Assembly: GCA_025935235.1 (NCBI GenBank)
Contig: JAICVT010000195.1
Span: 1 to 8,245 of the forward strand
Direction of reading: 5' to 3'
Source of the DNA: Ktedonobacterales bacterium
GTDB taxonomy: Bacteria > Chloroflexota > Ktedonobacteria > Ktedonobacterales > JADMIN01
DNA: 8,245 bases
Both the position numbers and the translations under genes were made by a program. Below, one piece after another: positions 1 through 5,465 of the stretch. The notes under the pieces are model-generated. The model searched no databases, had not been told where the DNA came from, and saw only the letters and a program-made list of their open reading frames with translations. Each line of letters opens with the position of its first letter. Within the stretch, counting starts at the first letter, position 1.

Positions 1-879
1 GCCGACGATGAGGTGGGCGGGCTAGCGTTTAGCCCAGACAGCAAGATACTCGCCGCCGGAGACAAGCTAGCGCAGGTGTTTCTGTGGAATGTCGGCACCG
101 GAGCCATGATCGGTCTGCCGCTAGAGGGACACCAACAGGTGTTGCAAGGCACGAACTACGGCTTCGTCATGGATCTCACTTTCAGCCCGGATGGTAGCCT
201 GCTGGTGACAAGCGGCCTCGACGGGCAGGCCATCGTCTGGGATGTCAAGCTGCTCGCGCCTGTCCACAAGTTCACCGGCATCACCGCTCAGGAGCAGCAG
301 GCGGCATTCAGCCCCGACGGGCGCTATCTGGCCGTCGCCGAGTCCCAGCATGACATCACGATCTGGGATGTCGCCAGCCAATCCACCGTCCGCACGCTCA
401 AGACCAGTGGGGTCTGGGTGCGGGCGCTGGCATTTTATCCGCATCAGGCGGCGACGCTGGCGGCGCTGGACGCCAACGGCGCGATCACCACCTGGGATGT
501 GTCGAAAGGCGCGACGGTCGGCCATCCGCTAGTAGATGGCAAGCTGGCCGACACAGTCTTCGCGCCGCACCTGGTCTTCAACGCCACTGGCAGCCTGCTC
601 ATCTCGTCGCACGACCTGACCGTCTCGCTCTGGACGATGACGCAGCCGGGCGAGGGGCAGCGCTATGTGCGTGCGATCGTGCCAGAGTATTCGCAGATCA
701 ACGCGACACTCAGCCCGGATGGTCGCTATCTGGCGATCGCGACGGTGGGCGAGGTCGAGGTACGCTATGCGACGCTGCCGGGCTGGCGCGCCTCGGCCTG
801 TGGCATCGCCAACCGCCATCTGACGCATGCCGAGTGGCAGCAGGCCAGCCCCAACACGCCCTATCAGGCGATCTGCTGA
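1..879 (+). CDS. WD40 repeat protein, C-terminal part (5' truncated by window edge)
   Basis: The frame is open from the first base, so at least 292 residues are present and the N-terminus lies outside. Repeated blades are visible, each with an FSPDG-like turn and a closing W-D dipeptide: FSPDS...FLWNV (about residues 10-31), FSPDG...IVWDV (61-82), FSPDG...ITIWDV, a divergent blade ending ITTWDV, one ending VSLWTM, and a last blade starting LSPDGRYLAIA. This is a beta-propeller scaffold for protein interaction; no catalytic residues are visible. The tail has the pattern ACGIANRxLTxxEW...PYxxIC. From memory, this resembles the end of many Chloroflexota/cyanobacterial WD40 proteins attached to STAND NTPases or kinases, so the missing N-terminus may carry such a domain (inference). 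It converges on the yggT-like gene and has no visible functional tie to the methionine genes. Confidence 0.9.
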   Translation, partial: ADDEVGGLAFSPDSKILAAGDKLAQVFLWNVGTGAMIGLPLEGHQQVLQGTNYGFVMDLTFSPDGSLLVTSGLDGQAIVWDVKLLAPVHKFTGITAQEQQAAFSPDGRYLAVAESQHDITIWDVASQSTVRTLKTSGVWVRALAFYPHQAATLAALDANGAITTWDVSKGATVGHPLVDGKLADTVFAPHLVFNATGSLLISSHDLTVSLWTMTQPGEGQRYVRAIVPEYSQINATLSPDGRYLAIATVGEVEVRYATLPGWRASACGIANRHLTHAEWQQASPNTPYQAIC

Positions 880-967
880 GTAAGCGTTGGTGTACTCCGT
901 CCCCTGATCTCACACCCGGAGTGAGCGGGTAACACGCGGGGAGCATGCGGGGCGAGTATTGAGAAAT
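880..967. other. Short convergent intergenic stretch, no gene seen
   Basis: This is the spacer between the WD40 stop codon and the convergent terminator hairpin. Only a weak 5-bp inverted repeat (CTCAC at 909-913 with GTGAG at 921-925) is visible. I see no credible coding frame. Confidence 0.5.
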
Positions 968-1001
968 GGCGGTGTGAGGGCTCTCGCGCCCTCAGACCGC
1001 C
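968..1001 (-). terminator. Hairpin terminator between convergent genes
   Basis: GGCGGT (968-973) pairs with ACCGCC (996-1001). After one G-G mismatch, TGAGGG (975-980) pairs with CCCTCA (989-994), giving about 12 bp around an 8-nt loop. It starts 8 nt past the stop of the minus-strand yggT-like gene and is followed on that strand by a T-rich stretch (ATTTCTCAAT). It therefore reads best as the terminator of that gene. The + strand side has only a short ATTTAGT run, so bidirectional use for the WD40 gene is possible but weaker. Confidence 0.6.
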
Positions 1002-1009
1002 CGCTCCAT

Positions 1010-1459
1010 TTAGTATGCGGTCGTCGTCGTGCGGCGGCGGCCCATGATCGCGATCAAGCGCACCAGCGCCCAGGCGATGAGCGCATAGACGATGATCGCG
1101 ATGATCGAGGAAAACTCGAACACACTGCCCGTGCCGGCCTGCGGGGTGGCGAAGATGCCCTGGAATGGCGCGACCAAAGGGTTCGTGACGCCATACAGGA
1201 AGCTGGTGAAGCCAGCGCCCGGATTGGCGGCCAGCGCCTTCAGGATCACGCGGATGATGATCAGCGTGATGCCGATGCCGAACACGACGTAGATGAGCTG
1301 TGCGAGGCGGTACGCGGGCGAGACCTCCTGGGTCGTCATTACGTCGCGCCGATACTCCACCGGACGCACTGGCTCAACCGGGCGTTCATATTCCATCGGC
1401 TCCACTGGCTCCACTGGCTCCACTGGCTCCACTGGCCGCACAGGATCGTTTGGATACAT
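1010..1459 (-). CDS. YggT family small membrane protein
   Basis: A 149-residue protein starting MYPNDPVRPVEP. This start is chosen because GGGGAGGAG (1466-1474, minus strand) sits 6 nt upstream; a TTG start 7 codons earlier would lie across that ribosome site. Residues 1-40 are a Pro/Glu/Val-rich hydrophilic tail with VEP triplets. Residues about 52-73 (LAQLIYVVFGIGITLIII) and 117-138 (SSIIAIIVYALIAWALVRL) are membrane helices. Between them, a segment around residues 84-103 with SFLYGVTNPLVAPFQGI matches the conserved loop of YggT/Ycf19-like proteins. The C-terminus is basic then Thr-rich (GRRRTTTTAY). YggT proteins have been linked to envelope integrity, osmotic tolerance and cell-division-related processes, but the molecular activity is unknown. 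It lies divergent to the methionine operon, with no evident functional link. Confidence 0.8.
   Translation of the reverse strand: MYPNDPVRPVEPVEPVEPVEPMEYERPVEPVRPVEYRRDVMTTQEVSPAYRLAQLIYVVFGIGITLIIIRVILKALAANPGAGFTSFLYGVTNPLVAPFQGIFATPQAGTGSVFEFSSIIAIIVYALIAWALVRLIAIMGRRRTTTTAY
1398..1433. repeat. 9-bp tandem repeat, four copies, inside the yggT-like gene
   Basis: The unit GGCTCCACT occurs four times in a row with no change. Read on the minus strand it encodes Val-Glu-Pro triplets in the N-terminal tail of the membrane protein. A degenerate continuation of PVEP/PVRP motifs flanks it on both sides. The unit length is a multiple of three, so changes in copy number would keep the frame. Confidence 0.9.
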
Positions 1460-1739
1460 TGGTATCTCCTCCCCAAACAATCACCGCCTCCATCGCGCGC
1501 TACATCACTTCAGACAGCGCGCGAAGGCTGCGCAATCGTCCAATCATGTCCCTGCTCTCCGCGAATTGCATGCCATACGCAACAAGCCCTGAATCATTCG
1601 GCGCTGACGCATTACTTATCGCCTGCTCTATCAGGTCGCCCTGGCGCCGCAACGATGGACAAGTAGGACGTGTGTAGCGCAAGATGGAGGTAGCCGCGAA
1701 CATCTGGCGCGCCCATTCAAGCGAATCGCTCGCTGGCCC
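1460..1739. other. Divergent intergenic region; yggT leader and promoter side, no credible gene
   Basis: This holds the ribosome site of the yggT-like gene (1466-1474, minus strand) and an 8-bp inverted repeat, CGCGCGCT (1494-1501) with AGCGCGCG (1516-1523), about 35 nt upstream of that start codon. A 67-codon open frame on the minus strand (1500-1703) was considered. It has no ribosome site and its third-position GC is clearly below that of the neighbouring genes, so it is not called. I could not identify a convincing minus-strand promoter. Confidence 0.5.
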
Positions 1740-1769
1740 TTGACAAGCATACCTGACTTACTGTAGTGT
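1740..1769 (+). promoter_or_regulatory. Sigma-70-type promoter for the methionine leader
   Basis: A perfect -35 hexamer TTGACA (1740-1745) is followed after 18 nt by a -10-like TAGTGT (1764-1769). This predicts a transcript start near 1776, about 28 nt before the first riboswitch helix. That is the expected distance for a leader beginning just ahead of a SAM-I aptamer. The -10 is only a partial match. Confidence 0.6.
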
Positions 1770-1803
1770 TTTAGTCAACAACCGCATAACGACACGACAC
1801 CTG

Positions 1804-1925
1804 CTCTCATCACGAATGGCAGAGGGATACGGCCCGAAGAAGCCTGGCAACCCACCAGCAGCGACGCTGGCAGGGTGCAAAGTCCGGCGAGACGCGCGAA
1901 CAAGCTGCGTCGAGCAAGATGAGGG
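1804..1925 (+). promoter_or_regulatory. SAM-I (S-box) riboswitch aptamer
   Basis: The four-way SAM-I fold can be drawn directly. P1 is 1804-1811 with 1918-1925 (8 bp, CTCTCATC/GATGAGGG). P2 is GGC 1818-1820 with GCC 1842-1844, capped by GGG 1824-1826 with CCC 1833-1835. P3 is CCC 1851-1853 with GGG 1873-1875 and CCAGC 1855-1859 with GCTGG 1866-1870. P4 is GACGC 1891-1895 with GCGTC 1907-1911. The conserved strings AGAGGGA, GGCCCG, GAAGCCTGGCAACC, GGTGCAAAGTCC and the 3' AAGATGAGGG are all in place. This class binds S-adenosylmethionine and normally turns off methionine or sulfur genes; here it lies upstream of metX-metY. Confidence 0.95.
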
Positions 1926-1962
1926 AGGAGCGTCAACACGCGCATGATGCGCTACCCGACGA

Positions 1963-2007
1963 TCCGCCCTCGCCAGTTTGCTTCTGGTCGAGGGCGTTGT
2001 TGTTGTT
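1963..2007 (+). terminator. SAM-I riboswitch terminator / expression platform
   Basis: CGCCCTCG (1965-1972) pairs with CGAGGGCG (1989-1996). CCAG (1973-1976) pairs with CTGG (1984-1987), leaving T1988 bulged and a 7-nt loop. The stem is followed by TTGTTGTTGTT, an interrupted U tract. The competing antiterminator is also visible: the 3' strand of P1 and its extension (GAGGGAGGA, 1921-1929) can pair with TCCGCCCTC (1963-1971), 8 pairs around one A-G mismatch, enclosing a small GCGCA/TGCGC hairpin (1940-1952). SAM binding locks P1, so the terminator forms; without SAM the antiterminator takes the terminator's 5' arm. Confidence 0.8.
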
Positions 2008-2017
2008 GGCGAGATAG

Positions 2018-2307
2018 TCGGCGAGAACGAGGACGAGTACGCGAAGCGAGCGTGGCCACAGAGAGCCGTAGCAGGTGACAATTCGGCGCCACCCTCCTCG
2101 CGGAATATGACCTCCGAGCCGCGCGCGGAAATCGAGCGCTCTTCATGGAGCGCGCGAGAGTAGGCGGCGCCGGGCAGGGCCTCCGTTAGCGGGCCAGACG
2201 CTCCACCACGCTCCGGTGGGCGTCTTCGAGGCTGGCGCAGCAATGCGCTGGCGAATCAGGGTGGTACAGCGTATCCTCTCGCCCCTGCCAGGGAGAGAGG
2301 TTTTTTT
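2018..2307 (+). promoter_or_regulatory. T-box riboswitch, methionine (tRNA-Met) specific
   Basis: Stem I shows GAGGACGAGTA with AGTA at 2036-2039, CGCG 2040-2043 pairing with CGCG 2099-2102, GTGGC 2052-2056 with GCCAC 2088-2092, and the conserved distal strings AGAGAG (2060-2065) and GGTG (2074-2077). The specifier loop reads GGAATATGACC, placing ATG (Met) at 2107-2109. A short lower helix (GAG 2029-2031 with CTC 2112-2114) and GGC/GCC base close the arm. A candidate Stem II follows (GCGCTC 2136-2141 with GAGCGC 2148-2153, then AGTA 2159-2162). Further hairpins are 2197-2224 (10 bp, one bulge) and 2235-2248 (GCAA tetraloop). The T-box itself is AGGGTGGTACAGCG (2258-2271). Its bulge TGGT (2262-2265) complements the ACCA end expected for tRNA-Met. 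AGGG 2258-2261 pairs with CCCT 2283-2286 in the antiterminator. Uncharged tRNA-Met should therefore permit read-through to metX. Confidence 0.93.
2275..2307 (+). terminator. T-box intrinsic terminator
   Basis: CCTCTC (2275-2280) pairs with GAGAGG (2295-2300), and CCCT (2283-2286) with AGGG (2290-2293), around a three-base loop, followed by seven T residues (2301-2307). Its 5' arm overlaps the 3' arm of the T-box antiterminator (2283-2286), so the two structures are mutually exclusive. It lies 54 nt before the preferred metX start. Confidence 0.93.
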
Positions 2308-2361
2308 GCGCCCTCTCTCTGGCAAGCGAGCGTTGTCACAATGGGGGAAGATGAGCATCCT

Positions 2362-3531
2362 ATGGCACAGTCGCAGGCGAAGGCGACATCGGCGGCAGAG
2401 ACCGCGGAGATCAGCATGGCGGGGTGGTCAGGCCCACGCCGCCTGACGCTGCCCGCGCTCGCCCTGGACAGCGGCGCGACGCTGGCGCCCGTCGAGGTGG
2501 CCTACGAGACGTGGGGCAGCCTCGCGCCGACCCGCGACAACGTGGCGCTGCTCTGCCATGCGCTGACCGGCGACGCCCACGCCTGCGATCTGGCGCATCC
2601 CGACGACCCGCGCGCCGGCTGGTGGAATCCGCTGGTGGGGTCGGGGCGCGTCTTTGACACCGACCGCTATTTCGTCGTCTGCGTCAACACGCTGGGCAGT
2701 TGCTACGGCTCCAGCGGGCCAGCCAGCCAGTGCGTGGATCTCGCGACAGGCCAGCAAACGCGCTGGGGGCTGGACTTCCCGCCGATCACGGTCGGCGACA
2801 TCGTGCGGGCGCAGCGCGCCACGCTGGCGGCGCTGGGCGCGGAGCGGCTGGCGGTCGTGGCGGGCGGCTCGCTGGGCGGCTTGCAGGCGCTGGAGTGGGC
2901 CATCGCCTACCCGGAGCTGGTTGCGCGCGCGATCGTGATCGGCGCGGCGCAACGGCTGCCTGCCCAGGGGCTGGCGATAGACGACATCGCGCGGCAGGTC
3001 ATCATGGCCGATCCGCGCTGGCAGGGCGGCGCCTACGCGCCCGGCGAGGGGCCAGCGATCGGGCTGGGGCTGGCGCGCATGCTGGCGATGCTGACCTATA
3101 CCAGTGCGGCGGGGCTGGAGGCGCGCTTCGGGCGCGGGCTGGCGACCCAGCCGAGCGACTGGCCCGCCTGGGGTCCGCGCCGCGATGTGGAGACCTATCT
3201 GCACCACCAGGCTGACAAGCTGGCGCGCCGCTTCGACGCCAACAGCTATCTCTACCTCTCCAGCGCGATGGATCGCTACGACGCGGCCGAGGCGTGGGGA
3301 TCAGACGAGGCGGCGCTGGGACGCATCCGCGCGGAGACGCTGGTGGTGGGCATGTCCACCGACTGGCTCTATCCGCCGGAGCTGGCGCGCGGGCTGGCGG
3401 AGGGCATCGTGGGGGTGGGCGGCTCGGCGCGCTATGCCGAGATTAACTCGCTCGACGGCCACGACGCCTTCTTGAAAGAGTGGAGACAGATGGACGCGGC
3501 GCTGCGTCCGTTCCTGAATGGCCAGGGCTGA
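2362..3531 (+). CDS. metX: Homoserine O-acyltransferase (acetyltransferase, MetX type)
   Basis: A 389-residue alpha/beta-hydrolase-fold enzyme. It transfers an acyl group from acyl-CoA (acetyl-CoA in classical MetX) to the hydroxyl of homoserine, the committed step to methionine. Visible motifs are CHALTGDAH near residue 70, NTLGSCYGSSGP, the nucleophile elbow GGSLGG with Ser170, Asp334 in STDWLYPP and His367 in DGHDAFL, completing the Ser-Asp-His triad. The size is normal for the family. The start at 2362 (MAQSQ) is preferred because GGGGGAAG lies 11 nt upstream; an in-frame ATG at 2341 would add 7 residues but has no ribosome site. The gene follows the SAM-I/T-box leader, and metY lies 140 nt downstream. 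Whether the donor is acetyl- or succinyl-CoA cannot be settled by eye, since MetX-fold enzymes of both kinds exist. Confidence 0.93.
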   Translation: MAQSQAKATSAAETAEISMAGWSGPRRLTLPALALDSGATLAPVEVAYETWGSLAPTRDNVALLCHALTGDAHACDLAHPDDPRAGWWNPLVGSGRVFDTDRYFVVCVNTLGSCYGSSGPASQCVDLATGQQTRWGLDFPPITVGDIVRAQRATLAALGAERLAVVAGGSLGGLQALEWAIAYPELVARAIVIGAAQRLPAQGLAIDDIARQVIMADPRWQGGAYAPGEGPAIGLGLARMLAMLTYTSAAGLEARFGRGLATQPSDWPAWGPRRDVETYLHHQADKLARRFDANSYLYLSSAMDRYDAAEAWGSDEAALGRIRAETLVVGMSTDWLYPPELARGLAEGIVGVGGSARYAEINSLDGHDAFLKEWRQMDAALRPFLNGQG

Positions 3532-3535
3532 CCAA

Positions 3536-3554
3536 AGGGAGGACGGTACCCGTG
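3536..3554 (+). promoter_or_regulatory. Strong ribosome site with in-frame GTG upstream of metY
   Basis: AGGGAGGA (3536-3543) lies 8 nt before GTG at 3552, immediately after the metX stop. This GTG is in frame with metY, and no stop intervenes before the usual ATG at 3672. Translation from here would add 40 residues (starting VPLFHWRRRES). It could be a second start of metY. Confidence 0.45.
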
Positions 3555-3671
3555 CCGCTGTTTCACTGGCGCCGACGCGAGAGCGCAAGCGGCGCCACGA
3601 TTGACGCGACCATTGATCCGACAAACGACACCACCAAAGGCGCAAGCGCGCCGCATGAGGAGAACACGTTC

Positions 3672-5048
3672 ATGGCAGACCTGGATGTACAGGCTCCAGA
3701 CCAGGCGAGCGTCGCGACGAATGGGCATGCCGCCGCGACCGAGACGACTGAGACGACCTCAGCGCCCACCTTACGGTTCGAGACGCTGAGCCTGCATGCC
3801 GGGCAGGAGCAGCCCGACCCCGCGACCCACTCGCGGGCCGTGCCAATCTATCAGACGACCTCGTTCGTCTTCGAGGACGCCGCCGATGCGTCCGACCTCT
3901 TCGCGCTGAAGAAGTTCGGCAACATCTACACGCGCATTATGAACCCCACGCAGGATGTCTTCGAGCGGCGCATCGCGGCGCTGGAGGGCGGCGTGGGCGC
4001 GCTGGCCACCGCGTCAGGCCAGGCGGCGGAGTTCGTCGCCATCGCCAACATCGCCAGCGCGGGCGACGAAATCGTCAGCAGCGCTGGGCTGTATGGCGGC
4101 ACGTACAACCTCTTCTCGCAGACGCTGCCGCGCCTGGGCATCACCACGCACTTTGTGGACTCCAGCGACCCGCAGAACTTCCGCCGGGCCATCACGCCGC
4201 GCACGCGCGCGATCTATGCCGAGTCAGTGGGCAATCCACGGCTGGATACGCTCGACTTCCGCGCCGTCGCCGACATCGCGCATGAGGCGGGCATCCCGCT
4301 AATCGTGGATAACACCTTCCCCAGCCCGTATCTGGTCCAGCCGATCAAGCATGGCGCCGACATCGTGATCGCCTCGGCGACCAAGTTCATCGGCGGGCAT
4401 GGCACGAGCATCGGCGGCGTGATCGTAGATAGCGGCAAGTTCGACTGGGTGGCCAGCGGCAAGTTCCCCGGCCTGACCGAGCCGGACCCGTCGTACCACG
4501 GCGTGCGCTATGTCGAGGCGCTCGGCCCGCTGGCCTACATCATCAAGGCGCGCGTGCAGCTGCTGCGCGACCTCGGCCCGGCCATCAGCCCGCTCAACAG
4601 CTGGCTCTTCATCCAGGGGCTAGAGACGCTGCCGCTGCGTATGGAGCGCCACAGTGAGAACGCGCTGAAGGTCGCGCAGTTCCTGGAGTCGCATCCGCTG
4701 GTGACGTGGACGCTCTACCCCGGCCTGCCCAGCCATCCCACGCATGATCTCGCGCGGCGCTATCACGAGCACGGCTATGGCGCGATCATCGGCTTCGGCA
4801 TCCGGGGTGGGCTGGAGGCTGGCAAGCGCTTCGTCAGCTCGGTCAAGCTCTTCTCGTTGCTGGCCAATGTCGGCGACTCGAAGTCGCTGGTGATTCATCC
4901 CGCCAGCACGACCCACTCGCAACTCAGCGAGGAGGAGCAGCGCGCAGCCGGTGTCACGCCCGACTTCGTGCGCCTCTCGGTCGGCATCGAGCACATTGAT
5001 GACATCCTGGCCGATCTGGACCAGGCGTTGCGCGCCTCGGCGGTGTGA
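3672..5048 (+). CDS. metY: O-acetylhomoserine sulfhydrylase (PLP-dependent, MetY type)
   Basis: A 458-residue Cys/Met-metabolism PLP enzyme. It replaces the acyl group of O-acylhomoserine with sulfide to give homocysteine, the direct-sulfuration route that pairs with MetX. Visible are LSLHAGQEQPD at the start of the core (about 39-49), Tyr86/Arg88 in YTRIMNPT (phosphate binding from the neighbouring subunit), SGQAA (115-119), Asp213 in VDNTF (pyridine nitrogen) and the Schiff-base Lys238 in SATKFIGGHGT. HPASTTHSQL and VRLSVGIEHIDD close the C-terminal domain. The start at 3672 has AGGAGA (3658-3663) 8 nt upstream. The first about 30 residues are Ala/Thr-rich and probably disordered. An in-frame GTG at 3552 with its own ribosome site could give a 498-residue form. 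Cystathionine gamma-synthase is the main alternative, but the length and the match to MetY motifs favour MetY. Confidence 0.93.
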   Translation: MADLDVQAPDQASVATNGHAAATETTETTSAPTLRFETLSLHAGQEQPDPATHSRAVPIYQTTSFVFEDAADASDLFALKKFGNIYTRIMNPTQDVFERRIAALEGGVGALATASGQAAEFVAIANIASAGDEIVSSAGLYGGTYNLFSQTLPRLGITTHFVDSSDPQNFRRAITPRTRAIYAESVGNPRLDTLDFRAVADIAHEAGIPLIVDNTFPSPYLVQPIKHGADIVIASATKFIGGHGTSIGGVIVDSGKFDWVASGKFPGLTEPDPSYHGVRYVEALGPLAYIIKARVQLLRDLGPAISPLNSWLFIQGLETLPLRMERHSENALKVAQFLESHPLVTWTLYPGLPSHPTHDLARRYHEHGYGAIIGFGIRGGLEAGKRFVSSVKLFSLLANVGDSKSLVIHPASTTHSQLSEEEQRAAGVTPDFVRLSVGIEHIDDILADLDQALRASAV

Positions 5049-5066
5049 CCGGTGAGGGTGGGTCGC

Positions 5067-5183
5067 GGCCATCAATGGCCGGCGCACGGGCGGGCGGGCA
5101 TTTATGCCCTTCCTTCCGGCGTCGGCGACCGCGCCATCCGCTGTGGCATTCATGCCGCGTTGGCGTGCTCCGGCCTTTATGAT
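5067..5183 (+). repeat. Cluster of short palindromes, core GSCATnnATGSC
   Basis: Just after metY the sequence carries GGCCATCAATGGCC (5067-5080), GGGCATTTATGCCC (5096-5109), GGCATTCATGCC (5145-5156) and a decayed GGCCTTTATGATG (5172-5184). Each is a near-perfect inverted repeat of CAT/ATG around two bases. The last two, with the sequence after them, align with the copy downstream of asd (TTCATG to TTTATG spacing 27 against 28 nt; then 25 nt to GGTCATCGTC in both). The palindromes thus form the left part of the larger dispersed element, at least in two copies. Confidence 0.7.
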
Positions 5184-5190
5184 GACTCAC

Positions 5191-5363
5191 TCGTTGATTG
5201 GGTCATCGTCGAGCGTGGGGCCACGGGCGGGTAAACCCGAAGCGAAGGGCCTGCGGGCCGCGAAGGCCGCCTCCGCGGCCTGGGAGCAGGCCGAGCGATT
5301 CCCAGCCTGCGGAGGCAGACTTTGTGGCGGAACGCCCTTAGCTTGCGGGTTTACCCGCCCGTG
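5191..5363 (+). repeat. Dispersed palindromic element, copy A
   Basis: It begins with TCGTTGATTGGGTCATCGTC (5191-5210), identical over 20 nt to copy B. The terminal inverted arms are 5222-5250 and 5334-5363: about 29 bp with one mismatch and one extra base, each containing a GGGCGGG-TAAA-CCCG or complementary run. Inside, GGCCGCG (5256-5262) pairs with CGCGGCC (5274-5280). Bases 5253-5284 match 6819-6850 of copy B at 31 of 32 positions. No open frame of its own is credible, so it is a non-autonomous MITE- or REP-like element. In RNA it would fold into a long hairpin between metY and the aspartate kinase gene. Confidence 0.85.
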
Positions 5364-5379
5364 CCTGGACGCACACGCT

Positions 5380-5407
5380 ATGGCCCGATCAACGTGTTGA
5401 TCGCCAT
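5380..5407 (+). promoter_or_regulatory. Operator-like inverted repeat upstream of aspartate kinase
   Basis: GATCAAC (5387-5393) and GTTGATC (5396-5402) form a perfect 7-bp inverted repeat around GT. The symmetry extends outward as ATGGC (5380-5384) with GCCAT (5403-5407), leaving CC unpaired on the left. It lies outside repeat copy A and 58 nt before the kinase start. No T tract follows, so it does not look like a terminator. It could be a dimeric repressor site or a leader hairpin. Confidence 0.5.
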
Positions 5408-5465
5408 CAAGGCCGAGAGCATGCCAACCGCAGAGCGCTTTTGCATATGAGGAGGAGATGAGACG

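Noticed and set aside
959..1666. 235-codon plus-strand open frame opposite the yggT-like gene
   Set aside because: The product is low complexity, with HWLHWLHW runs generated by the 9-bp repeat. It overlaps the convergent terminator and lacks coding signals; the minus-strand YggT match explains the region.
1500..1703. 67-codon minus-strand open frame upstream of the yggT-like gene
   Set aside because: It has no ribosome site before its ATG, its third-position GC is well below that of neighbouring genes, and I recognise no family motif. It could be chance in a divergent intergenic region.
2341..2361. Upstream in-frame ATG as the metX start
   Set aside because: No Shine-Dalgarno precedes it. 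The bases after it (GGGGGAAG) form the better ribosome site for the ATG at 2362. It remains a possible 7-residue extension.
2216..2446. Short plus-strand frame starting inside the T-box
   Set aside because: It crosses the antiterminator, terminator and metX start in another frame and is Arg-rich, so it is a shadow frame over structured RNA.
5056..5380. CRISPR-like array in the palindrome cluster after metY
   Set aside because: The palindromes differ in sequence, spacing is uneven (29, 48, 27 nt), and there are no identical direct repeats or cas genes.
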